Assembly: GCF_038051945.1 (NCBI RefSeq)
Contig: NZ_CP150302.1
Span: forward strand, 6,634,001 to 6,698,000
From: Paenibacillus sp. FSL H3-0469
GTDB taxonomy: Bacteria; Bacillota; Bacilli; Paenibacillales; Paenibacillaceae
Direction: 5' to 3'
Length of the DNA: 64,000 bases
The notes under the pieces are model-generated. The model did no database searches. It worked only from the letters and a program-made list of their open reading frames with translations, and was not told the DNA's origin. Position numbers and translations under genes: made by a program. Position 1 is the first letter of the stretch. Every line of letters starts with the position of its first letter. Shown here in pieces: positions 25,237 through 33,940 of the stretch.

Positions 25237-26301
25237 ATGGGGATCTTCAGTAATACCAAGTGGATGCTGCTGGTGTATTTCCTGCTTAGCGGCGGGGTGA
25301 CGGCAGGGCTGATGTATGCCGGGACATGCCTGGGCTATATTCAGGTGGTGGATACCCGGATGTGGATCTACCTGTGTCTGGGCATTGTACTGTTCACAGT
25401 CATCATCGGCTACATCGCCGGTCAGCGGATTCAGCGGCGGATCGATCATCTGGATCTGAATATGCTGCAGGTGGCCAAGGGGAATATGTCGGTTCGGATG
25501 CCGGAGAGCGAGGACCAGTCTTTTGCACGTGTCTACCACGAATTCAACATCATGATGGATACGGTCGAGAAGAAGATGAAGCGGCTCCAGCAGCTCGGAG
25601 AACAGGAAGTTATTGAGAAGGAAAAGGCAGCGGAGAGCGCGGTACTGGAAGAGCGCAGGCGTATGGCCCGGGATCTGCATGATACGGTGAGCCAGCAGCT
25701 GTTCGCTATTCACATGTCCGCCTCTTCGCTGCCTAAAGTGCTTGAACGCAGCGCCGAGCACGGCAGGACGGTGATGGATCAGCTGATCAGCATGTCCCAG
25801 ATGGCGCAGAAGCAGATGAGGGCGCTGATCGCACAGCTGCGTCCTGTAGAGCTGGAGGGGCGCAATTTGTTCGAGGCACTAGAGAAGTGGTTCCCGGATT
25901 ACTGCCGTCAGAACGGGCTCAAAGGGGTGAAGGAGCTGGAGCTTCAGGGTGAGCTGTCCGAAGCGATTGAGCATCAGCTGTTCTTGATTATTCAAGAGTC
26001 GATGGCGAATATCGTGAAGCATGCCGGTGCACGGGTGGTCAGTCTGTCCCTGCGGGAGGTGCCGCGCCAGGTGGTACTGAGCATCAGCGATGACGGCCAG
26101 GGCTTCGAGCATGTGCAGCACAAGCAAGGCTCTTACGGGCTCACGACCATGCGTGAGCGTGCCGAGAAGCTCGGCGGCCAGGTAGAGATTATCAGCCGCA
26201 GGGGAGCGGGAACGACGATCCGCGTACATATACCAAAGTTTGTCCAAGGCCGCGCGGAGACGGCTGCTGAAGGGACAGAGGCCGATTCTGAAGAGGCTTG
26301 A
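25237..26301 (+). CDS. liaS: LiaS-type sensor histidine kinase
   Basis: NarL-class membrane kinase, 354 aa. Two membrane helices lie at ~9-30 and ~45-68 with only a short extracellular loop, as expected of intramembrane-sensing kinases. A HAMP-like linker is followed by the HisKA_3 dimerisation domain with phospho-acceptor His148 (ARDLHDTVSQQLF). The HATPase has QESMANIVKHAGA (N box), SDDGQGF and GSYGLTTMRERAEKLGG. It starts immediately after the liaF stop. Partner of the LiaR regulator downstream. Confidence 0.88.
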   Translation: MGIFSNTKWMLLVYFLLSGGVTAGLMYAGTCLGYIQVVDTRMWIYLCLGIVLFTVIIGYIAGQRIQRRIDHLDLNMLQVAKGNMSVRMPESEDQSFARVYHEFNIMMDTVEKKMKRLQQLGEQEVIEKEKAAESAVLEERRRMARDLHDTVSQQLFAIHMSASSLPKVLERSAEHGRTVMDQLISMSQMAQKQMRALIAQLRPVELEGRNLFEALEKWFPDYCRQNGLKGVKELELQGELSEAIEHQLFLIIQESMANIVKHAGARVVSLSLREVPRQVVLSISDDGQGFEHVQHKQGSYGLTTMRERAEKLGGQVEIISRRGAGTTIRVHIPKFVQGRAETAAEGTEADSEEA

Positions 26302-26365
26302 TATGCTCTTGCTGTGATGAAGCTGGGGCTGTATCGTGCTTGTATAATGTTAGGGGGAGTGCAGA

Positions 26366-27019
26366 ATGAGTCTCGTAAAAGTACTGCTTGTAGATGATCA
26401 CGATATGGTGAGGATGGGCCTCAAAACTTATCTGATGCTGGACCCGATGTTTGAAGTGATCGGAGAAGCAGCCAACGGTCATGAAGCGCTGGCGATGCTG
26501 CGTGAGCTGGGACAGGAGTCGCTGCCGGATCTGGTGCTGATGGACCTGATGATGCCGGTAATGAACGGGGCTGAGACCACCCGCGCGGTCCTGGCTGAAT
26601 TCCCCGGGCTCAAGATTGTCATCCTTACCAGCTTCCTGGAGGATGATCTGGTGGTTGATGCGATTGAAGCCGGAGCTGTCAGCTACGTGCTTAAGACCGT
26701 CTCCGCAGAAGAGCTGATCTATGCGCTGCAAGGCGCCTATCGCGGCATGCCGGTGATGACCGGCGATGTGTCGCAGGCACTGACCCGCGGCATCCGCCAG
26801 CGCACGGTCCAGGGAGACACCTCCGGCTTGACCGAGCGGGAGAAGGAAGTGTTGCTCCTGATCGCTGAAGGCAAGACGAATAAGGATATCGGCGAGGAGC
26901 TGCATATCAGCATCAAGACCGTGAAGACCCATGTCAGCAACCTGCTGATGAAATGCGAGCTGGATGACCGCACTCAGCTGGCGATCTACGCCCACCGCAA
27001 GGGCTGGGCGCAAGGGTAG
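26366..27019 (+). CDS. liaR: LiaR-type response regulator (NarL family)
   Basis: 217 aa. The receiver domain has the acidic pair in LLVDDHDMV, phospho-acceptor Asp60 (LVLMDLMMP), Thr in ILTSF and Lys in VLKTV. A C-terminal LuxR-type helix-turn-helix (LTEREKEVLLLIAEGKTNKDIGEEL) follows. GGGGGAG precedes the ATG. A 64-bp gap from liaS includes GTATAATG, which may be a weak internal promoter. No liaIH-like genes lie next to the cluster. Confidence 0.9.
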   Translation: MSLVKVLLVDDHDMVRMGLKTYLMLDPMFEVIGEAANGHEALAMLRELGQESLPDLVLMDLMMPVMNGAETTRAVLAEFPGLKIVILTSFLEDDLVVDAIEAGAVSYVLKTVSAEELIYALQGAYRGMPVMTGDVSQALTRGIRQRTVQGDTSGLTEREKEVLLLIAEGKTNKDIGEELHISIKTVKTHVSNLLMKCELDDRTQLAIYAHRKGWAQG

Positions 27020-27050
27020 CAGATGCAGGGATTTTTACTAAATCTAATGA

Positions 27051-27309
27051 TCTATATAGATTGAACTAAAAATTTAAGTTAAAGGAAAAGTGGCGGAGGG
27101 GAATTTTGGAACTGGAGGAGCGGAAGCGACCGCCTGAAAGCTTTCCGCAGGAAAGCTCGCATCGTAAGCATCAGCAGTCTACGGATTTCAACCGTTAAAA
27201 ACGGTATAAAATCATGAAATCTGTAGAAGGGCAGCGGCCGGAAGTCCAAAACTTCTCTGGAGTCACGGCTATTCCAAAACATAAAAATATTAGTTCAATT
27301 TATATAGTG
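27051..27309. mobile_element. MITE-like palindromic element, ~260 bp
   Basis: Near-perfect terminal inverted repeats: the left end TCTATATAGATTGAACTAAA (27051-27070) matches the reverse complement of the right end (about 27285-27309, TTAGTTCAATTTATATAG). The interior has nested inverted repeats (CTACGGATTTCA / TGAAATCTGTAG around 27180-27228) and no ORF. It fills almost all of the liaR-ROK gap and ends only a few bases before the ROK gene's Shine-Dalgarno. Non-autonomous transposition is inferred; no target duplication was confirmed. Confidence 0.6.
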
Positions 27310-27349
27310 AACCGATAAGGAGGCTATCCGAATAGCAAACGCCAATCTG

Positions 27350-28321
27350 ATGAAGGAAATTAACCTGAATAATGTGCGCCAGGTGATGAAACGTATGGAG
27401 ACGGCTACAAAACCCCAGCTAGCCGCAATGACCAAGCTGAGCGTAGTAACTGTGAACTCATTAGTTAAGGAACTGTCCGGGTTAGGGGAGTTGTTTGAAG
27501 ACTTGGTGGTGCCTTCCAACGGGGGGAGACCTGCACAGACCTATCGTTTTAATTACAATTTCAGCCTCGCATTAGTGATGTACGTGACAGAAAAAGCGGG
27601 AAAGGTCCTGGTCTCCGTCACAGTTATCAATCTGAAGGACGATATTCTGATGAAGGATGAACATATCATCCCGGTTTTCGAAAGAGATTTTTTCTATACA
27701 ATCATTGAACATGCACTGAGTCAGTATCCTGCCATCAAGGTGATTGGCATAGGTATTCCGGGACAGGCGGTAAACGGTGAAATTAAGGTCAGCAGTCTCC
27801 GGGAACTGACGGGTTCACGGTTAATAGAAGAGATTGAGACCCGGTTTGGGCTGCCTATTCTGGTGGAGAATGATGTGAATGCAGCGATCAGCGGATATTG
27901 TATGAAGCATAGCGAAGGCGAAGAGCAATATTTACTGGGTCTCTACTTTCCGAACGGTTACCCGCCGGGTATGGGGATCTACCTGAACGGCAGCATCCTG
28001 AAAGGAAATCAGGGGATGTCAGGAGAGGTAAAGTTCCTTCCCGATATGCCTGAGTGGAGCCTGGAGATGACCCGGGACGCATTCATAGCGGCAACCTGCA
28101 GGATCTTGCAGACGGTGAATGCTGTGCTGGCCCCGGATAGAATTGTCATCTATCAGGACAGAGTGGAAGAAGAAGTCTGGACAACGGCCTGGACGGCCTA
28201 TCAGCTTCAGCATCCCATGCCTGTCTATCCGGAGGTCGTCTTACAGCACACCTTCCAGGATGATTTCGAGCACGGTCTGCGGAGGCTGACTCTGAAGGAG
28301 TTAGAGCCGGAGCCCGCCTAG
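27350..28321 (+). CDS. ROK-family transcriptional regulator
   Basis: An N-terminal winged helix-turn-helix (MKEINLNNVRQVMKRM…ATKPQLAAMTKLSVVTVNSLVKEL) is followed by a ROK domain (IGIGIPGQAVNGEI, VENDVNAAISGY, GQGMSGE-like QGMSGEVKFLP). The ROK zinc-cysteine motif is absent and the ATP loop is degenerate, so it is likely a sugar-responsive repressor rather than a kinase. ATG 27350 lies 26 nt from AAGGAGG (27317-27323). At the ideal 8-nt spacing there is only an in-frame ATA (27332), which would add IANANL, a sequence that fits the family. The start is therefore uncertain. It probably controls the MFS gene that follows. Confidence 0.8.
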   Translation: MKEINLNNVRQVMKRMETATKPQLAAMTKLSVVTVNSLVKELSGLGELFEDLVVPSNGGRPAQTYRFNYNFSLALVMYVTEKAGKVLVSVTVINLKDDILMKDEHIIPVFERDFFYTIIEHALSQYPAIKVIGIGIPGQAVNGEIKVSSLRELTGSRLIEEIETRFGLPILVENDVNAAISGYCMKHSEGEEQYLLGLYFPNGYPPGMGIYLNGSILKGNQGMSGEVKFLPDMPEWSLEMTRDAFIAATCRILQTVNAVLAPDRIVIYQDRVEEEVWTTAWTAYQLQHPMPVYPEVVLQHTFQDDFEHGLRRLTLKELEPEPA

Positions 28322-28335
28322 ACCGGGCTTACTAA

Positions 28336-28365
28336 TAACCCTTGTTAACTACAGGGGTTTTTTGT
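28336..28365 (+). terminator. Rho-independent terminator
   Basis: ACCCTTG, loop TTAACTA, CAGGGGT and TTTTTT, just after the ROK regulator gene. Confidence 0.75.
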
Positions 28366-28392
28366 TGTTTTTTGGATGAGTAAAACCGCTCC

Positions 28393-28443
28393 TTGACAAT
28401 AAATAAGAGAGAGAGCATACTTATTATATATACTTTATAAAGT
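28393..28443 (+). promoter_or_regulatory. Promoter and palindromic operator of the MFS gene
   Basis: TTGACA at 28393-28398, 17-bp spacer, CATACT at 28416-28421. A perfect 12-bp palindrome, ACTTTATAAAGT, follows at 28432-28443, positioned over the transcription start. It is a good candidate site for the neighbouring ROK repressor (inference). Confidence 0.65.
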
Positions 28444-28475
28444 TTATTTATTAAGTGGTTTTAGGAGGAGAATCT

Positions 28476-29687
28476 TTGTCTACGTATTTTTTGATTATTA
28501 TTTATCTGGCTTTTATCAGTCTGGGACTTCCCGATTCCTTACTTGGCTCTGCGTGGCCCGTGATCTGGCCGGAGATGGGTTCATCGCTGGGATCAGCGGG
28601 AATCATCTCCATGATTATTGCCGGAGGGACCATCGTGTCCAGTCTGTTCAGCAATACAATCGTGAAGCGCCTGGGGACAGGACGAATTACCTTTGTCAGT
28701 TGCCTCTTAACCGCCGCCTCATTGTTCGGATTCTCCGTGTCGCCGTCTGTACTGTGGTTCATTGTCATGGCCGTTCCGCTAGGTCTTGGGGCAGGTGCCG
28801 TGGACGCGGCGCTTAATCACTATGTGGCTGAACATTACAAGGCCCATCATATGAGCTGGCTGCACTGCTTTTGGGGCATAGGCGCGACCCTGGGACCCAT
28901 GATTATGTCAGTTAATCTCGTACATTCCCAGTCCTGGAGAGGGGGATATGCGGTAGTGGCCAGCATTCAGTTCGGATTCGCGATGATTCTGTTAGTGACG
29001 CTTCCACTATGGAAAAAGGTTGCGGCCACGCGTGAGCCTCAGCTTCCCGCAGCGCTTAGCGGCAATCTTCAAGATGAAGCGGCAGTGAACCTTAAGCAGC
29101 AGGTGGACACTATCCGCTTGCGGGGGGTCAAGCCTACTCTGTTGACGTTCTTGTTGTACTGCGGAATAGAAGCAATGGTTGGACTATGGGGCGCCAGTTA
29201 TCTGGTGGGCGCAAGGGGAGTTGCGCCAGATACGGCAGCGGCTTGGATCTCCGTATACTACGCGGGCATTACAGTTGGCAGGCTGATTACCGGCTTCATC
29301 ACGTTAAAAGTCCATAACCGCCTGCTTATCCGTTACGGTCAATTGGTGACCCTTATAGGCGGAGTTATTCTTGTAATCCCGCTCCATCCGGCCCTCTCAC
29401 TTGCAGGCCTGATATTAATTGGTCTGGGCCTCGCACCGATTTATCCGGGTCTCCTGCATGAGACGCCAGCCCGGTTCGGCAAGGAGAATTCAGCCCGCTT
29501 AATCGGGTATCAGATGGCGGTAGCCTATACGGGAACAACGTTAATTCCGCCGTTATTCGGACTTTTATCCGTGGGCACCAGCATTTCCGTATTCCCCTTT
29601 GCTGTACTTGTGCTCCTGATCTTCATGTTCTGCAGTGCAGAGCGGGTGAACCGGCTGCTGGGCCAATCCACTTTGGGGAGGGAATAA
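28476..29687 (+). CDS. MFS transporter, probably sugar-related
   Basis: 403-aa major facilitator with about 12 hydrophobic helices. The N-terminus has GLPDSLLGSAWPVIW, the first-helix pattern of the FucP/YfkF-like MFS group, and the helix 4-5 region reads GLGAGAVDAALNHYVAEHY. TTG 28476 (MSTYFLIIIYLAF) is preferred because AGGAGG ends 7 nt before it; the GTG at 28455 would include the ribosome site in the protein. Regulation by the adjacent ROK protein and the 12-bp palindrome suggests a carbohydrate substrate, which is not identifiable here. Confidence 0.83.
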   Translation: MSTYFLIIIYLAFISLGLPDSLLGSAWPVIWPEMGSSLGSAGIISMIIAGGTIVSSLFSNTIVKRLGTGRITFVSCLLTAASLFGFSVSPSVLWFIVMAVPLGLGAGAVDAALNHYVAEHYKAHHMSWLHCFWGIGATLGPMIMSVNLVHSQSWRGGYAVVASIQFGFAMILLVTLPLWKKVAATREPQLPAALSGNLQDEAAVNLKQQVDTIRLRGVKPTLLTFLLYCGIEAMVGLWGASYLVGARGVAPDTAAAWISVYYAGITVGRLITGFITLKVHNRLLIRYGQLVTLIGGVILVIPLHPALSLAGLILIGLGLAPIYPGLLHETPARFGKENSARLIGYQMAVAYTGTTLIPPLFGLLSVGTSISVFPFAVLVLLIFMFCSAERVNRLLGQSTLGRE

Positions 29688-29692
29688 ACCGG

Positions 29693-29809
29693 GTGACTTA
29701 TATTCTTATATGCGCAATTATCTGGCTGGCAGCCTACTTTCATATGGCGGCTTTTAAAGAACCTATGGAAGTGAAGCCTATCCGTACAGTAGAAGATCTG
29801 TTTGATTAA
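29693..29809 (+). CDS. Small membrane peptide, 38 aa
   Basis: GTG start with GGGGAGGG at 29675-29682, inside the last codons of the MFS gene. The peptide opens with one hydrophobic helix (YILICAIIWLAAYFHMAAF) and ends in a charged tail. The 5-bp gap to the MFS stop suggests the same transcript. No family recognised; it could be an accessory peptide of the transporter or a chance ORF. Confidence 0.5.
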   Translation: MTYILICAIIWLAAYFHMAAFKEPMEVKPIRTVEDLFD

Positions 29810-29951
29810 TCAACTATTTATTATCGTCTGGGTATCTTTTATCTCCGCTTATATTGTTTTTAATGTGACCTTAAGGTTTACAGTACAAAATAAGGATATC
29901 AAAACAAATAACACTTTGCCTGACACGGCAAGGCGCGGGAGGAAAGTAACC

Positions 29952-31616
29952 ATGGACGATAACAAAAACAACTTCAATCGTGAGAACAACTACAATCGTG
30001 ATCATGAACCGGGACCGGATCGTGAATGGGACAATAATCATAATGATACTGATAACAGCACTAATTCATCCGCAGAAGGCGGCTCCTACTACTATTCTTA
30101 CGGACCTTTCAAATCGATGAACAATGATGAGATGAACGGCAATGACCCGCAGCATTATAACCGCCGCGAACCGGAGCGGGTAGAGGTTACTCCGCCGCAG
30201 CCGGTGAAGTCCTTACCGTATAACACATCGCTCCGTACCACAGGGTATGACGGAAATGGCGGACGAGGCGGCAATCCTCCGGAGGGAGGCAACGGCTGGC
30301 AGTACAACCGTAAGCCGAAGAAGCCGGTGAAGGCGGTACTGGTATCTTTTCTCGCGGGAATGGTGGTCTTATCCGGCTCCATGTTCATGGCAGACCGGGG
30401 CAACTGGTTCACAGGAGGCCAGGAGGCAACCGCGGTTGCAACGAATCCGGCAGGGAAGACGGCTAGCGGCAACGCCAATATTACACCTTCCACTTCCGCA
30501 GCGGCACTGGTCACCGGCTCAGGAGATGTATCCGGCGTAGTTGAAGGGGTAGGGCCGGCAGTCGTCAAGATTGAGACGCTGGTGAAATCCAATAACTCGC
30601 GGAACAGAAGCAGCAACCCGAATATGAGTGATCCATTCTCACAGTTCTTCTTCGGGGATCAATTCGGCGGAGGAGGTTCCGGCTCGAATAATTCGGAATC
30701 CCAGAATCCATCGAACAACTCGGATCCCTCGCAGCTTGTTCCTTACGGAATCGGTACAGGCTTCATCTATGATTCTGCCGGATACATTTTGACTAACCAG
30801 CACGTTGTTGATAATGCCGATGTGATTCAGGTTACGGTGGATGGCAATACTAAAACTTATGGAGCGAAGCTGCTGGGCTCCAGCAAGGATCTCGATCTCG
30901 CCGTACTGAAGATTGAAGGCTCGGACTTCCCGTCTGTGGCGCTTGGCGATTCCGACAGCATTAAGGTAGGCTCTGAGGTCGTGGCGATCGGTAACCCGCA
31001 GGGCTTCGACCATACAGTGACAACCGGGGTGCTCAGTGCCAGAGGCCGCAGCATTGATATCAGCGAAGAAGACGGCAGCGGTACAAAAACCTACAAAAAT
31101 CTTCTGCAAACTGATGCTTCGATCAATCCGGGAAACTCCGGCGGACCGCTGCTCAACATGAATGGCCAGGTCATCGGTATGAATGTTGCAGTAAGCAGAG
31201 ACGCTCAGGGTATCGGGTTTGCGATTCCGGTAAATACCATTAAAGGCGTGGTAGATAAGCTTGAAGCCAATCAGGAAATTCCTAAAGAACCGGTACCTTT
31301 CATTGGGGCCACGCTTATGACAATTACCGATGATGTTGCCAAGCAAATGGGGACAACGATTAAAGAAGGCTCTGTAGTGGCTGAAATTGTCTTCAAATCT
31401 CCTGCTTATACAGCGGATCTGCGTCCTTACGATATCATTACTGGAATAGACGGCAAGAACTATGCGACCAACCAGGATCTGATTACCTATATTCAGACGC
31501 TTAAGGTGGGCGATAAGGTTACCCTGAATGTAGTCCGCGACGGCAAGAAGCTGGATCTGCCGATAACGATCGGCAACAAGAATGATTTCGAGACTGCACA
31601 GACTCAGAAGCAATAA
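29952..31616 (+). CDS. htrA: HtrA/DegP-type membrane-anchored serine protease
   Basis: Degrades misfolded proteins outside the membrane. 554 aa: an acidic, Asn/Gly-rich cytosolic N-terminus of ~125 residues, one membrane anchor (AVLVSFLAGMVVLSGSMFMA), a low-complexity Asn/Ser linker, then a trypsin-like domain. The triad is the His in ILTNQHVVDNAD, the Asp in SKDLDLAVLKIE and the Ser in NPGNSGGPLLN. A PDZ domain closes the protein (PFIGATLMTITDDVA…DIITGIDGKNY). ATG 29952 follows GGGAGGAAAG; an open frame upstream to 29802 has no ribosome site. A two-component pair lies directly downstream and might control it, as CssRS does in Bacillus. Confidence 0.92.
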   Translation: MDDNKNNFNRENNYNRDHEPGPDREWDNNHNDTDNSTNSSAEGGSYYYSYGPFKSMNNDEMNGNDPQHYNRREPERVEVTPPQPVKSLPYNTSLRTTGYDGNGGRGGNPPEGGNGWQYNRKPKKPVKAVLVSFLAGMVVLSGSMFMADRGNWFTGGQEATAVATNPAGKTASGNANITPSTSAAALVTGSGDVSGVVEGVGPAVVKIETLVKSNNSRNRSSNPNMSDPFSQFFFGDQFGGGGSGSNNSESQNPSNNSDPSQLVPYGIGTGFIYDSAGYILTNQHVVDNADVIQVTVDGNTKTYGAKLLGSSKDLDLAVLKIEGSDFPSVALGDSDSIKVGSEVVAIGNPQGFDHTVTTGVLSARGRSIDISEEDGSGTKTYKNLLQTDASINPGNSGGPLLNMNGQVIGMNVAVSRDAQGIGFAIPVNTIKGVVDKLEANQEIPKEPVPFIGATLMTITDDVAKQMGTTIKEGSVVAEIVFKSPAYTADLRPYDIITGIDGKNYATNQDLITYIQTLKVGDKVTLNVVRDGKKLDLPITIGNKNDFETAQTQKQ

Positions 31617-31638
31617 GGACACTAGGCGGTGAGCTGCG

Positions 31639-31664
31639 GAGCGGAAGGGGCAACCCTTCCGCTC
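31639..31664 (+). other. GC-rich hairpin after htrA
   Basis: GAGCGGAAGGG and CCCTTCCGCTC form a perfect 11-bp stem with loop GCAA, but no T-run follows, so it is not a standard intrinsic terminator. It may stabilise the htrA 3' end. Confidence 0.6.
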
Positions 31665-31746
31665 TGTGCTGTTCGTGTACGGATGCGGAGAGACGGGTGC
31701 ATCTGATACAATAGAGATATATGAATGAGACAATGGGGGCTGCCGG

Positions 31747-32433
31747 ATGCGACCGAATATACTGATAATTGATGATGATGAGAAAATAACCTCAATGCTC
31801 CGCCGAGGGCTGGCCTTTGAGGGCTATGATGTCAAGACCGCGTCCAACGGGGCAGACGGGCTGCGTGCCGTTCTGAATAGTGATCCCGATGTTGTCATTC
31901 TGGACGTTATGATGCCCCAGGTGGACGGATTCGAGGTCTGCCGCCGTCTGCGGGAGGGCGGAAGCAGTGTTCCTGTGCTGATGCTGACCGCCAAGGATGA
32001 AATCGAGCACCGGGTGAAGGGGCTGGACCTCGGCGCAGATGACTATCTGGTGAAGCCGTTTGCCCTGGAGGAACTGCTGGCCAGAGTCCGGGCGCTGCTC
32101 CGGCGCAAAAGCGAGCAGGGCGGAAGCACGGATCAGGCGGTCACTTATGAGGATATTACGCTGGACGTGGATTCCCGCGAAGTGACCCGTGCCGGACGGC
32201 GTCTGGAGCTGACGGCGAAGGAATTCGAGCTGCTGCATCTGTTCATGCAGAATCCGAAGCGGGTGCTCTCCCGCGATCTCATTATGGATAAGATCTGGGG
32301 CTATGATTACAGCGGGGAATCGAATGTCCTGGAGGTATATATTGCAATGCTGCGCCAGAAGACAGAGGAGCATGGCGGCAAGCGACTGATTCAGACGATC
32401 CGGGGAGCCGGTTACATCCTAAGAGGTGACTAA
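31747..32433 (+). CDS. OmpR-family response regulator
   Basis: 228 aa. Receiver with IIDDDEK acidic residues, phospho-acceptor Asp53 (VVILDVMMPQVDGFEV), Thr in MLTAKDE and Lys in YLVKPF. A C-terminal winged helix follows (LTAKEFELLHLFMQNPKRVLSRD…VDVYI-like LEVYIAMLRQK). Its stop is one base from the kinase start, so the two are co-translated. Position next to htrA suggests a CssR-like envelope-stress role, but the sequence alone does not establish that. Confidence 0.88.
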   Translation: MRPNILIIDDDEKITSMLRRGLAFEGYDVKTASNGADGLRAVLNSDPDVVILDVMMPQVDGFEVCRRLREGGSSVPVLMLTAKDEIEHRVKGLDLGADDYLVKPFALEELLARVRALLRRKSEQGGSTDQAVTYEDITLDVDSREVTRAGRRLELTAKEFELLHLFMQNPKRVLSRDLIMDKIWGYDYSGESNVLEVYIAMLRQKTEEHGGKRLIQTIRGAGYILRGD

Positions 32434-32434
32434 T

Positions 32435-33883
32435 ATGTCCATACGACTGCGGCTCACTGCCTGGTATTCAGGGATTCTTGCCGTTATGCTGCTGGTCTTG
32501 TCGGCCGTAATCTACGGCTTTGTCTATATTAATACGTATGGCGATCTGAAAAGCCGGCTCCTGAGCCAGTCCCATCAGGTTGAACTGAAGCAGGGGCTGA
32601 CCTCTGACGGCTCGCTGCAGCCGGTGCTAGGCGGACCTGCGGGCCAAAGTCTGTTCGCCCAGATGTACATCTATGATCTGGACAGACTGATCCCCAGTCC
32701 GAACATGACTGAGATCAGCTTGAAGTTCAAGGTTCCTGCCAAGGAGGATCTCCCCGGAGAAGAGGGGTTCCTGCAAGCCAGCTACGGCGGCAATCCTTTT
32801 CTGATCTATCAGAAGGGCTTCAACATTAATCTTAATAACAGCAGTTTCCCTGCTGTCCTTCAGGTTGCCGTATATACAGGGGAGCAGGTCACACTGCTGA
32901 ACCGGCTGAAGAATATTTTGCTGGCCGGTTCCTTCGCTACCCTGCTTGCAGCCTTCACCTTCGGCCTCTTCCTGGCCCGCAAGGCGATGAGCCCGATTGG
33001 CAAGGTCATTGAAGCAGCGAACGGGATACAGACGGGTACTGACCTCAGCTCGCGGATCGTCTATGACGGTCCGCAGGATGAAATCGGGCGGCTGATTGAG
33101 ACGGTGAACAGTATGCTCGGGCGGATGGAAGGCTTCTATACGGGACTGGAGGAGGCCTATGCCACGCAGCGCCGCTTCGTCTCGGATGCTTCGCATGAGC
33201 TGCGGACACCGCTTACAACCATCCGCGGGAATATTGATCTGCTGCAAAAGGTCTGGGAGATGAAGCCGGATGACAGCCGGATGTCCGAGGCGGATGTCCG
33301 CCAGCTCTCGATTGAATCGGTGAAGGATATTGCTGATGAAGCGGCACGAATGAGCCGTCTTGTAGCAGATATGCTCTCACTGGCCCGGGCGGATACCGGC
33401 CGGACCTTCGAGATCGAGCCGGTAGCACTGGAGCCGATGATGACGGAAGTGGCCCGCCGGGCGTCCTTCCTGACGCGCGAAGCGGAGTGGTCTGTCGGTG
33501 AGATGGGCCATCTGAACGGGAAGTATATCCTGGGCAATAAGGATTATCTGCAGCAGATGATGTTTATTTTCATTGACAATGCGTTCAAATATACCCCGGC
33601 CGGTGAGGTTTCACTGGATGCATTGCTGTATCAGAATCAGGTGGGAATCCGCATTGCCGATACGGGAATCGGGATGGACAAAGATGAGGTGCCGCATATC
33701 TTCGACCGCTTCTACCGCGCAGATGAATCCAGAGGAATCACGGAAGGTATCGGGCTCGGACTGTCCATTGCCAAATGGATTATTGAGGAGCATGGAGGCT
33801 CTGTTGAGGTGGTTACCCGTCAAGGGGAAGGGACTACCTTTGTGATCTGGCTGCCGCTGCTCTTTGCCCCGCCGCTGGAATAG
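32435..33883 (+). CDS. Membrane sensor histidine kinase (HAMP, HisKA, HATPase)
   Basis: 482 aa. Two transmembrane segments (~10-33 and ~160-185) bracket an extracellular sensor of ~125 residues. HAMP follows (ARKAMSPIGKVIEAANGI). HisKA has phospho-acceptor His254 (SDASHELRTPLTTIRGN), and the HATPase has FIDNAFKYTP, DTGIGM and GIGLGLSIAKWIIEEHGG. ATG 32435 follows AGAGGTG at 6 nt; the GTG at 32426 lies inside that site. Cognate partner of the preceding OmpR-type regulator. Ligand unknown. Confidence 0.88.
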   Translation: MSIRLRLTAWYSGILAVMLLVLSAVIYGFVYINTYGDLKSRLLSQSHQVELKQGLTSDGSLQPVLGGPAGQSLFAQMYIYDLDRLIPSPNMTEISLKFKVPAKEDLPGEEGFLQASYGGNPFLIYQKGFNINLNNSSFPAVLQVAVYTGEQVTLLNRLKNILLAGSFATLLAAFTFGLFLARKAMSPIGKVIEAANGIQTGTDLSSRIVYDGPQDEIGRLIETVNSMLGRMEGFYTGLEEAYATQRRFVSDASHELRTPLTTIRGNIDLLQKVWEMKPDDSRMSEADVRQLSIESVKDIADEAARMSRLVADMLSLARADTGRTFEIEPVALEPMMTEVARRASFLTREAEWSVGEMGHLNGKYILGNKDYLQQMMFIFIDNAFKYTPAGEVSLDALLYQNQVGIRIADTGIGMDKDEVPHIFDRFYRADESRGITEGIGLGLSIAKWIIEEHGGSVEVVTRQGEGTTFVIWLPLLFAPPLE

Positions 33884-33891
33884 GGTATAAT
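33864..33891 (+). promoter_or_regulatory. Promoter of ispH
   Basis: TTGCCC (33864-33869), 16-bp spacer, TATAAT (33886-33891), overlapping the end of the kinase gene. Confidence 0.6.
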
Positions 33892-33940
33892 TGAGTGGCT
33901 CCTATTACAGCAGTCATTGACAGCAGAAAGCGGTGAATTC

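Noticed and set aside
29802..29951. N-terminal extension of HtrA with a hydrophobic segment (TTG start)
   Set aside because: No ribosome site at 29802; ATG 29952 has GGGAGGAAAG and gives a normal HtrA with one anchor.
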